DNA of 9,377 nt from an uncultured Lachnospiraceae bacterium (GCA_910586005.1 CAJUHG010000092.1:1-9377), one strand, 5' to 3'. Numbered from the stretch's first letter, positions 1 through 6,651 are shown. Made by a program: numbers and translations. Notes: generated from the sequence alone by a model not told the origin.

Positions 1-185
1 GTGTATGTATTCATAGCTTTTGCTTTTTCATCTTCATCTTTATAAAGTTCTTCCACCAATGGAAGCATTGCACATAAATATCCGAAGGTCTGCATATGTT
101 CTTGTGAAAAACATGTCAGATGTCCATAATACCAGTTATGGAAAGATTTCAATAATGCTTTTTTTGATAACTTTTTTTCCTCCAT
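1..185 (-). CDS. PTS mannose/fructose/sorbose family IID subunit, N-terminal part (cut by window edge)
   Basis: The first 61 codons of a IID-type membrane subunit are visible; the rest lies beyond the left edge. IID pairs with IIC to form the sugar channel of mannose-class phosphotransferase systems. The visible protein starts MEEKKLSKKALLKSFHNWYY and continues with a C-F-S-Q-E-H-M-Q-T-F-G-Y-L-C-A-M-L-P segment at residues 25-42. This matches the usual IID opening, in which a basic N-terminus is followed by an aromatic stretch, an E-(R/H)-M-Q-x-x-G-(F/Y) motif and a 'M-(L/I/V)-P' segment. The ATG lies one base after the IIC stop codon, and its GAGGAG ribosome site sits inside the last codons of IIC, so translation is probably coupled. 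The family call rests on this N-terminus and on the perfect IIA-IIB-IIC context. Confidence 0.88.
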   Translation of the reverse strand, partial: MEEKKLSKKALLKSFHNWYYGHLTCFSQEHMQTFGYLCAMLPLVEELYKDEDEKAKAMNTY

Positions 186-186
186 A

Positions 187-1020
187 TCAGATCTCCTCCT
201 CTTCTTCATCTACTGCAGCTACTGCACCTTTTACAGAAAGCATTTTTATCTTATAATTGATAATAGCAAACATTCCTGCTACTACCGTTGCAGACACTAA
301 GTTAATTCCCATAGAAGCTGCCAAAACAAATCCAAATAAGAATGGAACAAAATCTGCTGCTTTCTTAACAATCTGCTTTAGAAGGATTGCAATACCAACA
401 CAGGGAAGTAAAGAACCAACAGTAAACAATGTCTTCATAGCAATACCATCCATTGGTAATGTTGTTTTTATTAACTCAACTACATCTGCTCCAAGTTTAC
501 ACATAATCATAGTAGGAATAAAAGAACAAGCCAAATGAGAAATCCAAGGAAGTCCCATATCCACTAAATATAATTTATGATACTGCCTCTTTTCTACTGC
601 CTTCCAACCGATATGTTGCCAAGCCAAGTTGATAGTTGCTGTTCCATAAAACAACACGGTTCCTAATGTACCAACCATCGTACCAAAAGAGGTAGCTAAC
701 GCTGCACCTTCTGCTGAAGATGCACTTAATCCATAACTACTTAGCGCAACCATTGCTAGTGGAATACCAATATAACTAACTGCTCTTACATCTGCTGATA
801 CTGTTCCTCCTGGTGTAACCAAAGCAATATAAACTACTTGCATTGCACAACCTACTAAAATTCCTGTTGTTACATCACCCAAAATTAAACCACAAATAAG
901 ACCGCCAATTAATGGTCTTCCCAGTGTATAATTTCCAATAGATGTGCCACCCATACCAGGCATACTTGACAAACAGGCAAACAAGCCTAACAATACTGCT
1001 TGTAACCAACCTATTTCCAT
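187..1020 (-). CDS. PTS mannose/fructose/sorbose family IIC subunit
   Basis: Integral membrane protein of 277 residues, within the normal IIC length. With IID it moves the sugar across the membrane while IIB phosphorylates it. The sequence is a run of hydrophobic segments, including residues 5-20, 36-58, 60-70, 83-95, 107-125 and 206-255. It has the IIC-type stretch R-P-L-I-G-G-L-I-C-G-L-I-L-G-D-V-T-T-G (residues 35-53) and the P-G-G-T-V-S-A-D-V-R loop (70-79), which corresponds to the family's G-G-x-x-P-D-V loop. The start is fixed by a GGGAGG site 12 bases after the IIB stop. The protein ends in an unusual acidic tail, DEEEEEI, whose GAA/GAG codons double as the ribosome site for IID. The sugar is not predictable. 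Confidence 0.93.
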   Translation of the reverse strand: MEIGWLQAVLLGLFACLSSMPGMGGTSIGNYTLGRPLIGGLICGLILGDVTTGILVGCAMQVVYIALVTPGGTVSADVRAVSYIGIPLAMVALSSYGLSASSAEGAALATSFGTMVGTLGTVLFYGTATINLAWQHIGWKAVEKRQYHKLYLVDMGLPWISHLACSFIPTMIMCKLGADVVELIKTTLPMDGIAMKTLFTVGSLLPCVGIAILLKQIVKKAADFVPFLFGFVLAASMGINLVSATVVAGMFAIINYKIKMLSVKGAVAAVDEEEEEI

Positions 1021-1032
1021 AACATTTCCTCC

Positions 1033-1527
1033 CTAGTTAAATCCAAATTGCCCTCTAAACTTTTTCCAGTTTCCAATTGCTTCATCCTTTAATAAAGCAA
1101 ATTCTACATTATATCCAGCCTTCATAATATTTTCCAAAGCCTGTGCTTCTTCTTGAGTGATAGATTGGTTATTTCCTAACTTTGTAGTTCCTGGTCTATC
1201 ATTACAAGGTCCAATAATTACTTCTGAAATTCCTGGCTGAAATCCCTGTTTTACTAGTATCTCTTCCATATCCAATGGGTTTTTTGTAATAAGAAAATAA
1301 TTATCCTTACTCTTTAAAACTTTTTCACTTTTTTCTTTAAATTCCTCCAAAGTCCACACAAATGTTTTCTTACCACTCGCACTTTTGTAAGCTGCTTTCA
1401 AAACTGAATTTTTAGCTGCTGCATTGTTGACTGCAATCAATCCATCACAAGGATATTCCAATGCCCATCTTGTACAAGTCTGTCCATGTATCATACGATC
1501 ATCTACTCGAATAAAAGAAACTGCCAT
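1033..1527 (-). CDS. PTS mannose/fructose/sorbose family IIB subunit
   Basis: Cytoplasmic phosphocarrier of 164 residues, the standard length for the family. It takes phosphate from IIA and passes it to the incoming sugar held by IIC-IID. The opening MAVSFIRVDDRMIHGQ matches the family signature R-(I/V)-D-(D/N)-R-(L/M)-I-H-G-Q, and His14 is the predicted phosphorylation site. Typical later features are V-N-N-A-A-A (residues 33-38) and I-I-G-P-C-N-D-R-P-G (104-113). The IIA stop codon TAG overlaps the AGGAGG ribosome site, and the ATG lies 11 bases past that stop, so expression is tied to IIA. Confidence 0.95.
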   Translation of the reverse strand: MAVSFIRVDDRMIHGQTCTRWALEYPCDGLIAVNNAAAKNSVLKAAYKSASGKKTFVWTLEEFKEKSEKVLKSKDNYFLITKNPLDMEEILVKQGFQPGISEVIIGPCNDRPGTTKLGNNQSITQEEAQALENIMKAGYNVEFALLKDEAIGNWKKFRGQFGFN

Positions 1528-1538
1528 TTTTTTCCCTC

Positions 1539-1967
1539 CTATATTTCATCCTCTGATTCTGTATTTGTTATCTGAAACCCTTTTAATTCATCCCGCGCTT
1601 CTTGGGGTAACATAGCCATTAATTCCACTGTGTCCATAGTATCTTTCATAATTACCGCACTTAAAGCTAATGGCAAATTCATACCGCCCATCATAACTGT
1701 CTGATCCATCAATCCTTGTTCTGCAATTACATTTGCGGCAGTAGTCAATGGAGAACCTCCTACCAAATCAGCAAATAGTAAAATTTCATCTTCCTTTGTA
1801 ATCTTAGAAATACACTTGCGGACATTTTCTGCATAAACCTCAGAACTCATACCATTTTCAAGACTTGTAGAAAGAATATCTTCCCTTCCTTCTCCTGCAA
1901 GCATTTCCAATGCATTGTGCAGCCCAGGCGCCATAGTTCCATGACTGACTAAAATTACATATTTCAT
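1539..1967 (-). CDS. PTS mannose/fructose/sorbose family IIA subunit
   Basis: Cytoplasmic phosphocarrier of 142 residues that accepts phosphate from HPr and donates it to IIB. The start used here, MKYVILVSHGTMAPGL, places the active histidine at residue 9, in the V-S-H-G-x-x-(A/S)-x-G-(L/M) motif. The conserved D-L-x-G-G-S-P motif is at residues 67-73. An in-frame ATG five codons upstream (1982) is less likely, because the GGGAGGT ribosome site at 1974-1980 lies within those codons and stands 6 bases before the ATG at 1967. It is the first gene of the PTS set and is fused neither to IIB nor to a LevR-type regulator. HPr and enzyme I must be encoded elsewhere. Confidence 0.95.
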   Translation of the reverse strand: MKYVILVSHGTMAPGLHNALEMLAGEGREDILSTSLENGMSSEVYAENVRKCISKITKEDEILLFADLVGGSPLTTAANVIAEQGLMDQTVMMGGMNLPLALSAVIMKDTMDTVELMAMLPQEARDELKGFQITNTESEDEI

Positions 1968-2022
1968 GTTTACACCTCCCATTTTCCTTATATATTTTTT
2001 AGTTTTTCCTTAAGTTCAATAT

Positions 2023-2051
2023 TAGTATAAAAAAAAGATGACATATATTCA
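2023..2051 (-). promoter_or_regulatory. Candidate activator-dependent promoter of the PTS operon
   Basis: On the minus strand TATACT (2028-2023) is one base from the -10 consensus, and the base 17-18 nt upstream shows no good -35 (TGAATA). That pattern suits a promoter that needs an activator. The start would be near 2016, giving a leader of about 49 bases before the IIA ATG. The -10 lies at the edge of the U-tract of the inverted repeat. An alternative is TTGAAC (2019-2014) with AATATA (1996-1991), spacing 17, but that leaves a leader of only about 17 bases. Confidence 0.35.
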
Positions 2052-2073
2052 TCTCACATATGTCATCTTTTTT
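2029..2073 (-). terminator. Perfect 16-bp inverted repeat: probable terminator of the sensor operon, possibly also an operator
   Basis: The arms at 2031-2046 and 2058-2073 (AAAAAAGATGACATAT and its exact complement) enclose an 11-base loop. On the minus strand the hairpin is followed by eight U residues and lies about 90 bases past the stop of the solute-binding protein gene, as expected for an intrinsic terminator. The stem is AT-rich, with only three G-C pairs, so it may be leaky. The symmetrical A/T tails mean it could act in both directions. Its position at about -15 to -57 of the candidate PTS promoter leaves room for an operator role. Confidence 0.6.
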
Positions 2074-2096
2074 ACATTACATTTGTCATATTTTTT
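2054..2096 (-). repeat. Two direct copies of an A6-(T/G)ATGACA-type motif upstream of the PTS
   Basis: On the minus strand AAAAAATATGACAAATGTAA (2096-2077) and AAAAAAGATGACATATGTGA (2073-2054) agree at 17 of 20 bases and are 23 bases apart, about two helical turns. The second copy is also the right arm of the perfect inverted repeat, so a third, inverted copy lies at 2031-2050. Relative to a start near 2016 the direct copies fall at about -80 to -61 and -57 to -38, where a dimeric response regulator would bind as an activator. The function is inferred. Confidence 0.45.
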
Positions 2097-2162
2097 TCTG
2101 TAATATTTACTATATTTCTACACTTAAAACTAATATATTATGGAAAATTATCTTGTTTGGTA

Positions 2163-3497
2163 TTATTTTTTTAGAAATTTATTAATTTTCCGGTTCCATA
2201 TAATCTGTTCCATACGAATATTAGAATTACCATCTATAATAGAATTAACTGCTTTATCTACTTCTTCAATTGCTTCATCATAAATTCTAAATCGTGGTGC
2301 AACTACTGCATGTTCTACAGCATCACTCAAAATTTCTAAGTTCAAACTATTACTATTCCCTGATTCCTCTATTAAATGTTGAAGTGTTTTATCTGACTTT
2401 GTAACTTCTTCTAACACAGATACCCCTTCAGAATAATTAAAAATTTCAGATTGTATCTGTGTATTGCAAGTTAAAATTTTCATTAATTCCCATGCATATT
2501 GTGTACTCTTAGTGTTTTTATTCATCGCAATGCAAAGGGTATCCAAGGTTGATATATTTTCTCCATGTGGTCCTGAGGGCATTGGAATACACTCCCATTC
2601 AAAACTAGAATACTTCTTGATACTCAATGGATATGGTTTATAAGCTCTATATTCAGAAAAAGACATAGGTTGAAACACTACATTTCCCAAATCAAAATCC
2701 TTGGTAGTAATATTGTATCCACTATTTAATTCTGTCAACTTTTCTATAAAAATTAGTGCTGGTTCTACATTTTTATCTGCTAAAAAACATTCTTTTCCTC
2801 GTTGATCAAATAATTTCACTCCATTTGACTCAAATGCTTCTTTCCATGTGTACCCTATCACTCCAAACTGATTAATAATTCCATTTCCATTTGTATCTTT
2901 CGTTACTTTTTCACATATTTTATAAAATTCATTCCAATCCCATTCATTGTTTGGTATTTTTAATCCTTCTCTATCCAAAATAGTTTTATTGACAAACATT
3001 AACTTTGGTGCACATTCATAGGGAAGGGCATATTGTGTCTCATTATATTGTCCATATTCATAAGCAGAGGAATAAAATTTTTCTCTATGAAATTCCTTAT
3101 CTTGTTCAATCAATACCTCTAAATCTTTTAATGCACCAATCTCAGCAAAATCATTAAAATCTTCTGATAATACAAAAAATATATCTGGTGCATTTCCAGA
3201 CAATAATTGTTCTGACAGCCATTCTGTATAATCTTCTTTTAAAATTCCACTGACATATTCTATCTTCACATTAGGATACTTTTCTTCAAATATTTTTATG
3301 GCATCTTCCAAGATCTGATAAGAATAACCATTTTGTACTTCCCAATAACTGTCTGAAAACACACCAATAGTAACTTTTTTATTTCCATACGCTGTAAAAC
3401 TTTTATATGCATCTGTATAGATCAAACAAGTACAAATTAACAGTAACGCACATATGATACCTGTAATTATATTTTTCTTATTTTTTATGTGTTCCAT
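2163..3497 (-). CDS. Extracellular solute-binding protein, family 1 (maltose-binding-like), without transporter partners
   Basis: 444 residues, normal for family 1 sugar-binding proteins. A basic N-terminus (K5, K7, K8) and hydrophobic residues 10-27 send it outside the cell. The mature part has family features: I-F-E-E-K-Y-P-N-V-K-I-E at 69-80, N-A-P-D-I-F at 102-107, L-P-Y-E at 158-161, W-D-W-N-E-F at 186-191, and a calcium-loop-like D-T-N-G-N-G-I-I-N-Q-F-G at 201-212. No canonical lipobox is seen: C22 and C24 have I or T before them, so the protein may be an uncleaved anchor, may be cut after T-D-A (28-30), or may be an atypical lipoprotein. The ATG overlaps the regulator stop by one base. 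With no ABC permease here, a role as ligand sensor for the adjacent kinase is more likely than transport, but a distant permease is not excluded. The ligand is unknown. Confidence 0.87.
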   Translation of the reverse strand: MEHIKNKKNIITGIICALLLICTCLIYTDAYKSFTAYGNKKVTIGVFSDSYWEVQNGYSYQILEDAIKIFEEKYPNVKIEYVSGILKEDYTEWLSEQLLSGNAPDIFFVLSEDFNDFAEIGALKDLEVLIEQDKEFHREKFYSSAYEYGQYNETQYALPYECAPKLMFVNKTILDREGLKIPNNEWDWNEFYKICEKVTKDTNGNGIINQFGVIGYTWKEAFESNGVKLFDQRGKECFLADKNVEPALIFIEKLTELNSGYNITTKDFDLGNVVFQPMSFSEYRAYKPYPLSIKKYSSFEWECIPMPSGPHGENISTLDTLCIAMNKNTKSTQYAWELMKILTCNTQIQSEIFNYSEGVSVLEEVTKSDKTLQHLIEESGNSNSLNLEILSDAVEHAVVAPRFRIYDEAIEEVDKAVNSIIDGNSNIRMEQIIWNRKINKFLKK

Positions 3498-4174
3498 TAT
3501 ATTTCATCCTTAAATACTTTGTTTACAGCTCCTGTCTGTACTGCCCAAATTGCTAACTGAGTTCTATCCCTTAAATCCAATTTACTTAAAATCATACTCA
3601 AGCTATTTCTAATGGTTCCCTCTGATAATTTCAACTTTCCAGCTATTTCTTTATTTGATAAGCCACTTCCCACAAGGACTATAATTTGCCACTCTGTATC
3701 CTTAAGTTGTGCTGTTTGCTGTTCATCAATTTGAATCGTAAGATTTGTCTTTGCCATTCTTGAAAACATATTTACAACTTTTGAAGCAATATCTTCATTA
3801 ATCATAGATGTTCCTTGATATACCTTGCGGATTGCATCTGCAAGTTCTTTTGTCTGAATTCCTTTTAACAAGTATCCACTTGCCCCATATTTTAAAGCAT
3901 TAAACACATATTCATCATCATCAAAAGTAGTTAAGATAATAATTTTTATATCAGGATAATTTTCTTTGATAATCTGTGTACAGACTACCCCATCCATTTC
4001 TGGCATTCTTATATCCATTAATATTACATCTGGTTTTTCTTTTCGGATGGCTCGTATTACCTCTTTCCCATTTTCTACTGAATCAATTACTTCAAATCCC
4101 GTTTCTGCTCCCAAGATAATTTGCAAACTTTGTCTTATTAATTCCTGATCATCTGCAATCAATATCTTAATCAT
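3497..4174 (-). CDS. NarL/LuxR-family response regulator
   Basis: 225 residues: an N-terminal receiver domain (about 1-120) and a C-terminal LuxR-type helix-turn-helix (about 155-215). Receiver landmarks are the acidic pair D8-D9, phospho-acceptor D54 in V-I-L-M-D-I-R-M-P, T82/T83, and K104 in G-Y-L-L-K. The DNA-binding part reads G-L-S-N-K-E-I-A-G-K-L-K-L-S-E-G-T-I-R-N-S-L, with R-N-S-L where many family members have K-N-H-V. I chose the ATG at 4174: it overlaps the kinase stop by 8 bases, has GGAGG upstream, and gives the standard start MIKILIADDQ. A longer frame from 4222 would add 16 unrelated residues encoded inside the kinase gene. Presumed role: transcription activator phosphorylated by the adjacent kinase. 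Targets are likely the PTS promoter and perhaps its own operon. Confidence 0.94.
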   Translation of the reverse strand: MIKILIADDQELIRQSLQIILGAETGFEVIDSVENGKEVIRAIRKEKPDVILMDIRMPEMDGVVCTQIIKENYPDIKIIILTTFDDDEYVFNALKYGASGYLLKGIQTKELADAIRKVYQGTSMINEDIASKVVNMFSRMAKTNLTIQIDEQQTAQLKDTEWQIIVLVGSGLSNKEIAGKLKLSEGTIRNSLSMILSKLDLRDRTQLAIWAVQTGAVNKVFKDEI

Positions 4175-5489
4175 TGTTTTTTTCCTCCGTTCCCCAACGA
4201 ATAGGTATCTGGGTCTCCACAATAAATCCCTTTTCTCCCTTACATTTAAGATTTCCTCCTAACAAATTCAAACGTTCCTCCATGTGATGTAATCCAAAGC
4301 CCTTTTGTATATTCTGACATCCAGCCCCATTATCTTCAATATGAATTTTTAGTATATTATACTCCCTTTCAATCTTAATTTGTATTTGTTTTGCCTTTCC
4401 ATGCCGGATAGAATTTGTAATACTCTCTTGCACAATCCGATAAATGATATTTTCTTCATCTTCATTGAAACCATTTAATGATGTAGTACATTGATATAAA
4501 ATCTCAGCACTTGTAGCACATTGCATTTCATAAACCATCTGTGTTAATGCCTTTTCTAAATCTAGTTTTTCTAGTGCATCTGGTCTCAATGCTTTGACAG
4601 ATCTCCTCACATCTGTAACCCCTTGTCTTGCAACTTCAGCAATCGCCTTCAACTGCTCCTTTGTTGCTTCAGGTGCTACATCCATCAACGTGGTACATGC
4701 TTCTATCCCTGTAATAATTCCTGTCAAAGCGTGTCCTAGTGTATCATGAATTTCTCTGGCAAGACGATTTCTCTCCATCACTTTTATGGTTTGTGCAGAT
4801 TCTTCTGCATATTCTTCCAATCGTATATTTGCCTGTTTCAATTCTTCATTTGCATCATTCAATTTCTTATTTAATTCTAAAATTCTTTTTTTCTCACTTA
4901 ATTGTATACGCACTAATAAAATAATATAAACCAAAAAAATCAACATATTTAAAGAACTAAGCACATTTTTAATGCCCAATAATATAGAGCGAATATTATT
5001 TTGATAATACTCCAAATAACTATCAATAGGTGTTATTTTAAAGTGCACAGAAAGTAAATTGTAATCCAGTAACAAATAAAACAGGATAATAAATACAGCA
5101 AAAGGAATTTTCCATTTTGATTTTGGAAAATATCTCATTACATCTGCAAGAATTAACAATACAACACCTGAATAACTAAATCCTATTACATAGCTTAAAC
5201 AAAAACAAATTCCAAGTTCAAGACAAACTTTTAAAAATAATCCAAAATTGCTTAAATTCTGTATATATAAAAGTAATAAACAGCTACCATATAAACATAT
5301 AACAAGAACTGGTATTTTCCAAGCTACAATTGGTATCTGATATATCTTTGTTAAAAAATCCACTGCTGTATTTTCTTGTATATATCCAGATAATCCATAA
5401 GCCATAATGACAGCTATGTATAAGACTGTAAGTAAATTCAAGTTTTTCATAATCACTAGCATATATCTAGAATGATAACTTTCATTCAT
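4167..5489 (-). CDS. Membrane sensor histidine kinase, HisKA_3 / NarL-partner type
   Basis: 440 residues. The N-terminal half is membrane-embedded, with hydrophobic segments near 16-34, 55-76, 84-103, 106-118, 129-147 and 178-195. Loops between them are short; the longest, 148-177, is about 30 residues, so there is no separate extracellular ligand domain. Residues 197-235 look like a coiled coil. The dimerisation/phosphoacceptor box is R-N-R-L-A-R-E-I-H-D-T-L-G-H, with His248. The ATPase domain has N359 with R362-H363, D-N-G-A-G at 386-390 and G-F-G-L at 397-400. AAGGAGG at 5496-5502 sets the start. The gene sits between a sugar-binding protein gene 47 bases upstream and the overlapping regulator gene. 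Lacking its own sensor domain, it probably reads the binding proteins or a membrane signal; this is inference. Confidence 0.94.
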   Translation of the reverse strand: MNESYHSRYMLVIMKNLNLLTVLYIAVIMAYGLSGYIQENTAVDFLTKIYQIPIVAWKIPVLVICLYGSCLLLLYIQNLSNFGLFLKVCLELGICFCLSYVIGFSYSGVVLLILADVMRYFPKSKWKIPFAVFIILFYLLLDYNLLSVHFKITPIDSYLEYYQNNIRSILLGIKNVLSSLNMLIFLVYIILLVRIQLSEKKRILELNKKLNDANEELKQANIRLEEYAEESAQTIKVMERNRLAREIHDTLGHALTGIITGIEACTTLMDVAPEATKEQLKAIAEVARQGVTDVRRSVKALRPDALEKLDLEKALTQMVYEMQCATSAEILYQCTTSLNGFNEDEENIIYRIVQESITNSIRHGKAKQIQIKIEREYNILKIHIEDNGAGCQNIQKGFGLHHMEERLNLLGGNLKCKGEKGFIVETQIPIRWGTEEKNND

Positions 5490-5495
5490 ATCCTA

Positions 5496-5515
5496 CCTCC
5501 TTGTTTTTAACAAAG
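5496..5515 (-). promoter_or_regulatory. Kinase ribosome site with overlapping small hairpin
   Basis: The kinase ribosome site AAGGAGG (5502-5496) stands 6 bases before the ATG. A small stem formed by CTTTGTT and AACAAGG (5515-5499, loop AAA, one G-U pair) covers its first four bases. A near copy of the ribosome region, GGAAGGTAGGAAATAT, lies just upstream, between the previous stop and this hairpin. The stem may damp kinase translation relative to the binding protein. Effect not demonstrated. Confidence 0.35.
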
Positions 5516-5536
5516 ATATTTCCTACCTTCCTTCTT

Positions 5537-6544
5537 CTACTGCCATCTATCTATTCCAAATGCTTCTACATTTTCCTTTGTAATTAACTTCACTGGTACT
5601 AATATATTTTTCTCTACGTTTTCTTCATTTAATAATTTATAAATGATATCTGCTGCTTTTTTGCCAATTTCTGATGGAAATTGAGCTGCAGAAGCTCCCA
5701 TCATTCCCTCTTTAATCAGTGCCTTGGAATCTGGGGAAGCATCCACTCCATACACACCAATCTTATCTAACATATGATTTTTCTCTAGAGCAGCTACTAC
5801 TCCCACACTTGCAAGATCATTTAAACAAAATACATTATCAAAATTTATTCCTTGATCTATCACTTCTTGTAAATTCGGCATAGCAATTTCTAATTGCCCT
5901 TTACATTCAATTTTTTGTACAATTTCAATCCCCTCTTTTTTTTCAACAATATCTAAAAATCCTTGTACTCTTTCTTGTCCCGATTTCGTTGTCTCATGTG
6001 TCATAATAATAAGTTTTGCTGTCTCACATTGTTCTAAGAAATATTCTCCTACAATCACTCCTGCATAGTAATTATCTGATGTAATTGTACAATCCACTAA
6101 ATCCTCATCATAGATATTTGTATCTAAAACAATAATCAATACTCCTTGCTTTTTTGCCCTTTTTAAGACAGAAGTTAAACCTTCCCATTCTACTGGTGTT
6201 ATCACTAATACATCTATTCCCATATCCAGCATATCACTAATTTGTTCCTTCTGCCGTTCTGCATTTAAAGCAGGATCTCGCAAAATCAATCTGTCTCCTT
6301 CTGCCTCAACTCTAGCATTGATTTCTTCACTTATGATTTTATAAAATTCATTATTCATAGTCATATAACTTGCACCAATCAAATAAGAATTTTTTTTCTG
6401 ATTTACAGAATAATCCTCTTTTGTATCTCCAATAAAAATCAGTATTCCAAATGCAGTTATATTTATTAAAATAAGTATAATCCAAAATAAATTGTTATAG
6501 TTATTATTTTTTTTATTTTCTTCTGATAACACATCTTCCTCCAT
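5537..6544 (-). CDS. Membrane-anchored RbsB-like (type 1 periplasmic-binding fold) sugar-binding protein
   Basis: 335 residues. An 18-residue acidic/Asn-rich cytoplasmic start is followed by one membrane helix (19-38) without a cleavage or lipobox motif, so the protein is probably tethered outside by an uncleaved anchor. The rest is a type 1 binding-protein fold ending in the typical V-P-V-K-L-I-T-K-E-N-V. By analogy with ribose-binding protein, pocket residues include N65/F67, D141, R192 in G-Q-E-R-V-Q-G-F, N242-D243, D268 in G-V-D-A-S and Q288 in A-A-Q-F-P. The usual Arg after D141 is Thr, so the sugar may differ from ribose. It is first in the operon and 47 bases before the kinase gene, with no rbsA/rbsC-like genes, which points to sensing. 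The ATG at 6544 has a weak AAGG site; a GTG at 6532 with a perfect GGAGG 5 bases upstream is an alternative start that would remove four residues. Confidence 0.9.
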   Translation of the reverse strand: MEEDVLSEENKKNNNYNNLFWIILILINITAFGILIFIGDTKEDYSVNQKKNSYLIGASYMTMNNEFYKIISEEINARVEAEGDRLILRDPALNAERQKEQISDMLDMGIDVLVITPVEWEGLTSVLKRAKKQGVLIIVLDTNIYDEDLVDCTITSDNYYAGVIVGEYFLEQCETAKLIIMTHETTKSGQERVQGFLDIVEKKEGIEIVQKIECKGQLEIAMPNLQEVIDQGINFDNVFCLNDLASVGVVAALEKNHMLDKIGVYGVDASPDSKALIKEGMMGASAAQFPSEIGKKAADIIYKLLNEENVEKNILVPVKLITKENVEAFGIDRWQ

Positions 6545-6569
6545 TACTCAACCTTAAATGATATCTTCT

Positions 6570-6643
6570 GTTAAGAATATTTTAATCTTAACATATTCAT
6601 AATCACTACATTTCACTAATATTATAAAAATATTTAAGATTAA
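6570..6643 (-). repeat. Leader of the sensor operon with two mutually exclusive stems
   Basis: The roughly 100-base leader contains three related arms on the transcript: A, TTAATCTTAA (6643-6634); B, GTTAAGATTAA (6592-6582); and C, TCTTAAC (6576-6570). A pairs perfectly with B over 10 bp, with a 42-base loop. B also pairs perfectly with C over 7 bp, with a 9-base loop. Both cannot form at once. The same arms, read as DNA, form a TTAAGA/TCTTAA operator-like array just downstream of the transcription start. Confidence 0.45.
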
Positions 6644-6651
6644 TCATGCCG

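Noticed and set aside
20..538. Plus-strand open frames opposite IID and IIC
   Set aside because: They lie antisense to clearly recognised PTS genes, have no convincing ribosome sites and show no protein-like composition.
1968..1982. Longer IIA start at 1982
   Set aside because: The added codons consist of the ribosome binding site itself; the ATG at 1967 is correctly spaced from it.
1968..2162. Sigma-54 promoter before the PTS
   Set aside because: No GG/GC pair with the required 10-base spacing (TGGCAC-TTGC type) was found in the spacer.
4175..4222. Longer N-terminus for the response regulator (from 4222)
   Set aside because: The extra 16 residues are encoded within the kinase C-terminus and do not belong to a receiver domain; MIKILIADDQ at 4174 is the standard start and has GGAGG upstream.
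2163..6544. A sugar ABC transporter operon
   Set aside because: Two binding proteins suggested this, but no permease or ATP-binding subunit is encoded between or beside them within the window.
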